A stretch of DNA of 8,036 nt from an uncultured Intrasporangium sp. (lineage in GTDB: Bacteria > Actinomycetota > Actinomycetes > Actinomycetales > Dermatophilaceae). The number at the start of each line of letters is the position of its first letter. Positions within the stretch are counted from its first letter, which is position 1. The notes under the pieces are model-generated. The model was not told the origin of the DNA. It was given only the letters and a program-made list of their open reading frames with translations, and ran no database searches. The stretch is from positions 1-8,036 of the forward strand of contig CALMNV010000301.1 of assembly GCA_937873285.1 (NCBI GenBank), written 5' to 3'. Positions 1 through 5,163 of the stretch are shown piece after piece. The translations under genes were made by a program, and so were the position numbers.

Positions 1-735
1 GCCGACCGTGCCGGCGTAGAGGACCCGAAGCGTCCCGTCGGCCGCTCCCCGTGCCGGCGGACGACTGGCGGGCAGCGGGTGAGCGCCGTTGCGCACGACC
101 GTCACGGCGGGGACCCCGCGGGCCCGCAGCACCGCCGCGAACGACTCCGTCGTCGTGACCACCGCCGCCGACCGCTGCTGCAGCAGCGTCGTCGCAGCTG
201 CAGCGAGGCGCACCGCCGTCGGCCGGCCCCGGTGCCGCGCGACTGGACGGGCGGGCGGTGGCGCCGCGGCGTCCCACTCGCCGGAGACCGCCAACAGGTC
301 CGGCCACGCGTCGCGCATCTCGGCCACGAGCGGAACCCGCAGCCGCCGTGCCACGACAGCCCCGGCCGCAAGCGTGGGGATCGAGGGCACCGTCGCGATG
401 ACGACGTCGGGCCGGTGCCTGGCGAAGCGGCGCGACCCGGTGCGCACCATGTCGCCGGCGGCGACGAGCTGGTCGTGCAACCGTGAGCCGACGCCGGCGG
501 CATACGGGGCGAACGTCACCCGGTGGACCCGCTCCCCGTGGAGGCCGTCGTGCACCCGTCCCGCAGTCATCCCCTCGCCGCCGGGCAGGAGCGAGCCGGC
601 CGGGTAGTGGGGTGCCGGGGCGAGGACGCGCACGGTGTGCCCGGCCGCGCTGAAGTGCTCCACCAGAGCCCCCCACCGCTGCTGCGGCGCGCCGATCTCG
701 GGCTCGTAGTAGTGGGTGAGCAGCAGGATCCTCAC
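1..735 (-). CDS. GT-B family 4 glycosyltransferase, N-terminal part (truncated by window edge)
   Basis: The frame is open from the GTG at 735 to base 1 (245 codons, no stop), so the C-terminal part lies outside the window. The start MRILLLTHYYEPEIGAPQQR has the N-terminal Rossmann strand and the HYYEPEIG-APQQR signature of WbuB-like GT4 sugar transferases. Other family marks are VVIATVPS (about 111-118), EMRDAWPDLL (139-148), RNGAH (215-219) at the domain linker, and VLYAGTVG (238-245), the first strand of the C-terminal donor-binding domain. No signal peptide is visible, so it should act at the cytoplasmic face of the membrane. By family it moves a sugar from a nucleotide donor to a lipid-linked acceptor; donor and acceptor cannot be read from this part. 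The GTG is set by a GAGG at 743-746 with a 7-nt spacer and by a 4-bp GTGA overlap with the upstream transferase gene, which suggests translational coupling. The family call is firm; the specificity is unknown. Confidence 0.9.
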   Translation of the reverse strand, partial: MRILLLTHYYEPEIGAPQQRWGALVEHFSAAGHTVRVLAPAPHYPAGSLLPGGEGMTAGRVHDGLHGERVHRVTFAPYAAGVGSRLHDQLVAAGDMVRTGSRRFARHRPDVVIATVPSIPTLAAGAVVARRLRVPLVAEMRDAWPDLLAVSGEWDAAAPPPARPVARHRGRPTAVRLAAAATTLLQQRSAAVVTTTESFAAVLRARGVPAVTVVRNGAHPLPASRPPARGAADGTLRVLYAGTVG

Positions 736-1775
736 GCCCCGACCTCGCCGCGCACATGCGCCCAGCGCGCCTTGGCGCCGACCAGTCGGGGAAGTGAGAC
801 GTATGCCGCCCCGACAGCCACCATGAGCGCCAGCATGGTGACCCGCCAGGGCCGCGCCGCACCGACGAGCGCCGGAATGGCCAGGAGGCACATCAGGGCC
901 GTCGTGCCGACGAAGACCGCAGTGACCGTCGTGTGCGACCAGCCGGCATGCACGAGCCGCTGGTAGACGTGCAGGCGGTGCGGCTCGAACACCCGGTCAC
1001 CGGCATAGAGTCGTCGACCCAGGGTGATGCCGGCGTCGGTGAGGAGGGGCAGGAGCGGAGCGAGCACGGCCTCGGTGCGGGCGCCGGAGAAGAGCAGGAG
1101 CACCCCGAGGACGGCCCAGCTCGCCCCGAGCGCATACGAGCCGACGTCCCCGAGGAAGACCCGGGCGCGCGGCACGTTGAAGGGCAGGAACCCCAGCGCC
1201 CCGCCGAGTAGCGCCGCGGCGAGGATGAGGGCGGTGGCCTCTGCGATCCTCGTGGCCACGATGACGTACCACAGCGCGGTGAGCGCCGCATGCCCCGCCA
1301 CCAGCCCGTTCGCGCCGTCCATGAAGTTGGTGAGGTTGACGAGGCTCAGCATGGCGAGCCCGATGAGCGGCGCGAGCAGGACGGTGCGCCCTCCGGTGTC
1401 GACGACCACCCAGGCAGCGCCCATGGCCACCACGGCCTGGATCAGGAGCCGGGGATGGGCATGCAGCGAGAAGAAGTCGTCGGCGAGGCCGAGTGCACCG
1501 AAGATCACGATGGGCAGCCAGGCGAGCAACAGGTGTGGCAGCCACGGCCCCTCGGGGGTCACCGCGAGAGCGAACGAGGGCGCCGCGAGGAGCGCCGCCA
1601 GGATGCCGATCCCGCCACCGCGCGGTGTCGCCCTCGCGTGCAGCGAGCGACCAGCCGGAAGGTCGAGGACGCCGCAGCGGCGCAGCTGGGGGATGAGCCC
1701 GCTGACAACGCCCGCGCTGACCAGGGCAGCGGCCGGCACTCCGACGGCCACGCTGCTGACGGCGGTCGGCATCAC
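732..1775 (-). CDS. WecA/WbpL-type polyprenyl-phosphate sugar-1-phosphate transferase (MraY superfamily)
   Basis: A 347-residue polytopic membrane protein of normal length for the family. It carries the expected motifs in order: HARATPRGGG (46-55), the Mg-binding Asp pair LADD (97-100), NLTNFMDGANG (147-157) with the catalytic-loop Asp153, GFLPFN..ARVFLGDVGS (195-213) with Asp210, and HRLHVYQR (266-273), the His-rich loop. Hydrophobic segments fill the rest, consistent with about ten helices. The family transfers a HexNAc-1-phosphate from UDP-sugar to undecaprenyl (or decaprenyl) phosphate at the inner membrane face, starting a glycan. The HxHxYQR form of the last motif and the dehydratase next door favour WecA/WbpL over the peptidoglycan enzyme MraY. 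The start is GTG at 1775 (GTGA overlap with the upstream stop) or the next codon, ATG at 1772 (TGATG overlap). No Shine-Dalgarno is visible, so initiation probably depends on coupling. The sugar could be GlcNAc, QuiNAc or FucNAc. Confidence 0.92.
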   Translation of the reverse strand: MMPTAVSSVAVGVPAAALVSAGVVSGLIPQLRRCGVLDLPAGRSLHARATPRGGGIGILAALLAAPSFALAVTPEGPWLPHLLLAWLPIVIFGALGLADDFFSLHAHPRLLIQAVVAMGAAWVVVDTGGRTVLLAPLIGLAMLSLVNLTNFMDGANGLVAGHAALTALWYVIVATRIAEATALILAAALLGGALGFLPFNVPRARVFLGDVGSYALGASWAVLGVLLLFSGARTEAVLAPLLPLLTDAGITLGRRLYAGDRVFEPHRLHVYQRLVHAGWSHTTVTAVFVGTTALMCLLAIPALVGAARPWRVTMLALMVAVGAAYVSLPRLVGAKARWAHVRGEVGA

Positions 1776-3826
1776 GACAGGCGGCTGGTCTGCTGCAGCG
1801 GCGCCCAGACCGGTGCGCGTCGTGGCGCCCGAGGCGAGTCCGCATCGGCGGCTGCTGCGGCGGGGCTGCTGCGAGGGGGCTGGACCGGCTCACGGGCGGG
1901 GCGCCGGGTCCCGCTCTCGCGGCTGTCCGGGGCCGTGGCGGTGGCCTGCAGCCAGCCGCGGAGCCTCTCGTCGGGCAGGCCCCGCACCGCCTCCCGGCGC
2001 AGGTCGTCCACGTCGAGCAGCGCCTCCCGGTCCAGCTCTGGCACCTGGACCCGGCTGATGAGCGGGTGGAACGGACGCTCGTCCGGCTCCGCCCGCGCCA
2101 GCGTCGTCTCGGCCGTCTTCTCACCGGGTCGGGTGCCGGTGTAGAGGATCTCCGGAGGGGCGAAACCCTGCAGCGCCGCGAATCGGCGGGCGAGCTGCTC
2201 GATGTTGTGCGGCTGGCCCATGTCGAGCACGAGGCCTTCCCCGGTGCGTCCGTCCACGGCCGCCTGGAGCACGAGCTGGCAGGCCTCGTGGATGGTCATG
2301 AAGTATCGGGTCATCTCGGCCGAGGTGATGGTCAGCGGTCGTCCCGCCGCGAGCTGCGCGGCGAACGTGGTCAGCGCGGATCCGCGGGAGCCGAGGACGT
2401 TGCCGAACCGCACGGAGATGTAGCGCGACTCGGCGAGGCTGAGGCCGCCGAAGGTCGCCGTGAGCCGCTCGGTGACCCGCTTGGTGTAGCCAAGGATGCT
2501 GGTCGGGTCGGCGGCCTTGTCCGTCGAGATGTTGACGAAGCGCTCGACCTCGGCCGAGACGCAGGCAGCGAGCAGGTCGGCCGTGCCGACGACGTTGGTG
2601 TGGAACGCCTCGCCGGGAAACCGCTCGGCGAGGGTGAGGTGCTTGATCGCCGCCGCGTGGAAGACGACATGGGGACGCACCCGGCGCACGAGCTCGCCGG
2701 CGAAGCCCGGCGTGCGAAGGTCGCCGAGCACGAGATCCTCCGAGTCGAGCATTCCGCGACCGTCGACGGACAGCTGCACGCCGTGCAGGAGGCTGTCGTC
2801 GCGGTCGGTCATCACGAGCCGGGCAGGGCCGTACTCGGCGATCTCCCGGCACAGCTGTGAGCCGATGGAGCCGCCCGCGCCGGTCACGAGCACGACCCGG
2901 TCGGCCAGGTAGGCCGCGATGCCGTCGGTGTCGATGTCGACGGAGCCGCGGCCGAGCAGGTCCTCCAGCAGCACCGGGCGGAAGGCCTGACGGGAAAGCT
3001 CCACCGTGGCGCCGGCGTGCGCGATGCTGCGCCCCCCGGCCGGGGCGGCGCCGGCGAGCATCGAGTCGAAGGAGGGCAGCACGAGCAGCTCGACGGCGGC
3101 GGCCTCGGCGACGTCGATGATGCGCTGGACCGTGGCTGCGGGTGCGGAGGGGATGGCCAGCAGGAGCACCTCGGCGCCGGTCTGGGCGAGCACCTCCGGC
3201 AGGGACCCCAGGCTGCCACGCACACGGACCCCGGAGATGCTGAGCCGACGCTTGGCCGGGTCGTCGTCGACGATCGCGACGGGGTTGAGCGCGCCCGTTG
3301 CGTCCTGGAGCATCATGGCGATGGCCTGCTGGCCGCCCTGGCCCGCACCGACGACCACCGTCGCGTGACCCACGCGCCGCCTGCGCCGCTGCCGCGAGCG
3401 GTGGAACCGCAGGGCGGCATACCTCAGCAGCAGCCAGCCACCGATCGTGGTCGGTGGGGTGGTGATGGCCACCGACAGCGGTAGCACGGTCGGGACGGTC
3501 AGGGCCGATGCGGCGCTCAGACCCGCGACGAGGAAGAAGCCGACGATGACGAGGCCCACGACCTCGTCCGGCGAGCCCCAGCGGTAGCGGCGCACGACGA
3601 GCAGACCGTAGGTGACGAGGTAGAGGCCGGCTGCGAGCAGCAGAGACAGGCCGATCCCGCCGCGGTTGGCCGCCGAGACGGTCAGGTCGTAGCGGGCGCT
3701 CGCGAGGACGACGAGCGTGACGACGAGGATCGTCAGGTCGAGTGACATGAGCAGGGCGATGGGCCAGCGCCGAGCAACGCCGTTGCCCGGCCCAGGCTCA
3801 GTGTGGGTGGCTGCTTCCCCGGTCAC
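1772..3826 (-). CDS. Membrane-anchored nucleotide-sugar 4,6-dehydratase (CapD/WbpM/PglF family)
   Basis: With the GTG at 3826 the protein has 684 residues, close to WbpM-type enzymes. It has an N-terminal block of about four membrane helices (about 21-142), an Arg-rich cytoplasmic turn, a first Rossmann domain (VVVGAGQGGQ, 157-166), then the catalytic SDR domain: VLVTGAGGSIGSQL (312-325), FHAAAIKH (389-396), ISTDKA (433-438) and GYTKR (446-450), with TRPGEK (565-570) near the end. By family it oxidises, dehydrates and reduces UDP-GlcNAc, or a related NDP-sugar, to a 4-keto-6-deoxy sugar. A Pro/Ala/Arg-rich tail (about 629-684) lies beyond the fold. The frame is open up to a TTG at 3895, and an in-frame GTG lies at 3850. 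I chose 3826 because GAGAGTTGGAGCA precedes it and it starts shortly before the first helix; the start is uncertain. It is first in the operon and overlaps the next gene by 4 bp. A TACCGT at 3875-3880 is a weak -10 candidate. Confidence 0.9.
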   Translation of the reverse strand: MTGEAATHTEPGPGNGVARRWPIALLMSLDLTILVVTLVVLASARYDLTVSAANRGGIGLSLLLAAGLYLVTYGLLVVRRYRWGSPDEVVGLVIVGFFLVAGLSAASALTVPTVLPLSVAITTPPTTIGGWLLLRYAALRFHRSRQRRRRRVGHATVVVGAGQGGQQAIAMMLQDATGALNPVAIVDDDPAKRRLSISGVRVRGSLGSLPEVLAQTGAEVLLLAIPSAPAATVQRIIDVAEAAAVELLVLPSFDSMLAGAAPAGGRSIAHAGATVELSRQAFRPVLLEDLLGRGSVDIDTDGIAAYLADRVVLVTGAGGSIGSQLCREIAEYGPARLVMTDRDDSLLHGVQLSVDGRGMLDSEDLVLGDLRTPGFAGELVRRVRPHVVFHAAAIKHLTLAERFPGEAFHTNVVGTADLLAACVSAEVERFVNISTDKAADPTSILGYTKRVTERLTATFGGLSLAESRYISVRFGNVLGSRGSALTTFAAQLAAGRPLTITSAEMTRYFMTIHEACQLVLQAAVDGRTGEGLVLDMGQPHNIEQLARRFAALQGFAPPEILYTGTRPGEKTAETTLARAEPDERPFHPLISRVQVPELDREALLDVDDLRREAVRGLPDERLRGWLQATATAPDSRESGTRRPAREPVQPPRSSPAAAAADADSPRAPRRAPVWAPLQQTSRLS

Positions 3827-3883
3827 TGCTCCAACTCTCGGTACGACCACGCACTTACCATGCGATTCCGCCCCACGGTACCG

Positions 3884-3900
3884 AATTGTGGGCAAACGTG
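3884..3900. promoter_or_regulatory. Shared upstream element, copy A (AATTGT / GTGGGCAA / CAAACGTG words)
   Basis: This 17-bp stretch upstream of the dehydratase gene holds three overlapping words: AATTGT (3884-3889), GTGGGCAA (3888-3895) and CAAACGTG (3893-3900). The same words recur in the other intergenic region at 5099-5119 in a different order. Both copies can be read as parts of a 10-bp direct repeat with unit GTGGGCAAAC. It lies 58-74 bp upstream of the chosen GTG start. A regulator-binding role is inferred; no known regulator consensus was recognised. Confidence 0.3.
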
Positions 3901-3924
3901 CCGCGCGTCGTCAGGAAGCGGACA

Positions 3925-3942
3925 TCCGGCGTCTGCGCCGGA
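3925..3942 (-). terminator. GC-rich hairpin after the LCP gene, possible terminator
   Basis: A perfect 7-bp stem (TCCGGCG / CGCCGGA) with a 4-nt loop lies 18 bases past the LCP stop codon, inside the gap before the dehydratase gene. There is no T-run on either side, so it does not fit a classic intrinsic terminator. In high-GC actinobacteria U-less hairpins are proposed as weak terminators or RNA-stabilising ends, so partial read-through into the polysaccharide operon is possible. The hairpin is seen directly; its function is inferred. Confidence 0.45.
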
Positions 3943-3960
3943 GCCGCACAGGGAGCGGCG

Positions 3961-5007
3961 TCAGCGGTAGGAGGACATCGAGTCGGTGCGCAGCGCCTCG
4001 CCCAGCGCGGTCATCCTGGCCTGGTCCACGATGTCGATGGACTGGCCGTCCGGGCTCGTGCCGAAGCCGGTGAACGGGGCAGTGAGGAAGGTCACGTCGC
4101 TGCCGCGGAGGTTGCGCATGGCGACCGCCTCCGACCGCAGGGTGCCGACGTCGAGGTCCTGGTCCACGGTGAGGTTGCTGGTCGCGGCGTCGAGGAAGTC
4201 CTTGAGGCGGATGGGGTTGCTCATCGTCTCCTTGCTCAGGCTCTTGAGCAGCAGCGCCTTGATGAAGGCCTGCTGCCGCTTGCCGCGGGAGATGTCTCCC
4301 TCGCTCAGCTGCTTGCGCTCCCGGACGAAGGCCAGGGCCATGTCGCCGTTCATGCGCATAACGCCCTTGTCGAAGCGGTAGCCGCCACTCGTGCTCGGCT
4401 CGGCCACGTTGACGTCGACACCGCCCACCGCATCCGTCATCCGCTTGAACCCCTCGAAGCCGACCATCGCGACGTGGTCCACGCTCACTCCTAGCATGTT
4501 CTGCAGGGTGGACACGAGCAGCGGCGACCCGCCGTAGGCGTAGGCGGCGTTGAGCTTGCCCTCCCCGCGGCCCGGGATCGGCACCCACAGGTCACGCGGG
4601 AAGTGGATCAGCTGCACGGTGCTGCGGTCCTGCGGGACATGGGCGAGGACCATGACGTCGGAGCGGGAGCCCGCCCGACCCGGTCCGGCGTCGGTGCCGA
4701 TGAGCAGATAGTTGGTGCCGTTGGCAGCGGGCTGAGGCACGACCTGACCCGCCCGGTCGGTCGGCTGGGCGTTAACGCTCGGCTTCAGCAGCTCTTCGCG
4801 GATGTTCGTCGTGACGATCTGGTTGAGCCAGGCCAGGTAGCCACCGATGGCGAGGACGGGCACGAGCACCAGGGCCAGGGCGACGAACAGGATCCGGCGG
4901 TTGCGCCGCTCCTCGGCTCGCGCCTTCTGCAGGTCCGTTCCCGGGTCGTTATAGTCGGCCAGGGGCAGGGCCGAGGTGTCGCCGGGCGGCTGTGGGGCGC
5001 TGGTCAC
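3961..5007 (-). CDS. LytR-CpsA-Psr (LCP) family cell-wall glycopolymer ligase
   Basis: The protein has 348 residues: a charged cytoplasmic tail (1-38), one membrane helix (about 39-61) and an extracellular LCP domain. The hallmarks are in order: NYLLIGTDAG (99-108, Asp106), RSDVMVLAHV (115-124, Arg115 and Asp117), HFPRDLWV (135-142, Arg138 and Asp139), KLNAAYAYGG (151-160) and the FVRERK...DISRGKRQQAF stretch (227-248) whose arginines bind the pyrophosphate. The family transfers lipid-pyrophosphate-linked glycopolymers (teichoic acid, arabinogalactan, capsule) onto peptidoglycan outside the membrane. No second C-terminal LytR_C domain is present. Its place beside sugar-activating and glycan-initiating genes suggests it anchors their product. 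The start is GTG at 5007; no strong ribosome site is seen, and a TACACT lies 6 nt before it, so the transcript may be leaderless. It is separated from the dehydratase gene by 134 bp containing a hairpin, so it is probably a separate unit. Confidence 0.93.
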   Translation of the reverse strand: MTSAPQPPGDTSALPLADYNDPGTDLQKARAEERRNRRILFVALALVLVPVLAIGGYLAWLNQIVTTNIREELLKPSVNAQPTDRAGQVVPQPAANGTNYLLIGTDAGPGRAGSRSDVMVLAHVPQDRSTVQLIHFPRDLWVPIPGRGEGKLNAAYAYGGSPLLVSTLQNMLGVSVDHVAMVGFEGFKRMTDAVGGVDVNVAEPSTSGGYRFDKGVMRMNGDMALAFVRERKQLSEGDISRGKRQQAFIKALLLKSLSKETMSNPIRLKDFLDAATSNLTVDQDLDVGTLRSEAVAMRNLRGSDVTFLTAPFTGFGTSPDGQSIDIVDQARMTALGEALRTDSMSSYR

Positions 5008-5013
5008 CGCTCA

Positions 5014-5019
5014 AGTGTA
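5014..5019 (-). promoter_or_regulatory. Candidate -10 box for the LCP gene (leaderless start)
   Basis: TACACT on the minus strand fits the actinobacterial TANNNT -10 pattern and ends 6 nt before the GTG of the LCP gene, which would put transcription start at the start codon. No good -35 is visible at the usual distance, and only a weak TTGAG precedes the start. Inferred from pattern and spacing only. Confidence 0.35.
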
Positions 5020-5098
5020 GGCGCGCCCTTCCGCCGGAGCCTCGTGCGCTTCTCCGCCGAGCGGGCGGGCGACGGCCTGGCCTACCCGCTGGGAAGCG

Positions 5099-5119
5099 CA
5101 AACGTGGGCAAGCAATTGT
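5099..5119. promoter_or_regulatory. Shared upstream element, copy B, in the divergent promoter region
   Basis: CAAACGTG (5099-5106), GTGGGCAA (5104-5111) and AATTGT (5114-5119) recur here from copy A at 3884-3900, in permuted order. The core CAAACGTGGGCAA spans parts of two copies of the same 10-bp unit. It ends 7 bp before the candidate -35 of the secreted-protein gene, a usual place for an activator site, and sits about 92-112 bp upstream of the LCP start. The match is seen; regulation is inferred. Confidence 0.3.
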
Positions 5120-5126
5120 TACGGAT

Positions 5127-5156
5127 TTGTACCTTGTGGTGCGCTTTAGGTAGCCT
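5127..5156 (+). promoter_or_regulatory. Candidate promoter for the secreted CBM/propeller gene (leaderless)
   Basis: TTGTAC (5127-5132), an 18-nt spacer and TAGCCT (5151-5156) fit a relaxed sigma-70 type promoter (TTG-N3 and TANNNT) in the most A/T-rich stretch of the window. The -10 ends 7 nt before the ATG at 5164, so transcription would begin at or next to the start codon. No Shine-Dalgarno lies within 5-10 nt of the ATG, which agrees with a leaderless transcript. Confidence 0.4.
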
Positions 5157-5163
5157 TATCCCC

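Noticed and set aside
997..2124. Long open frames overlapping the transferase and dehydratase genes (997-2124 minus, 1024-2058 plus, 1290-2144 plus, 2066-2860 plus)
   Set aside because: The overlapped frames carry full catalytic motif sets. These alternatives are compositionally biased shadows without motifs.
3827..3895. Upstream TTG start of the dehydratase at 3895
   Set aside because: No ribosome site precedes it, and the extra 23 residues are not hydrophobic or family-like. GTG 3826 has a purine-rich site. Not fully excluded.
5054..5068. Small CCGCC-loop-GGCGG hairpin in the divergent region
   Set aside because: Five GC pairs are common in DNA of this composition, and the position between two divergent starts gives no terminator role.
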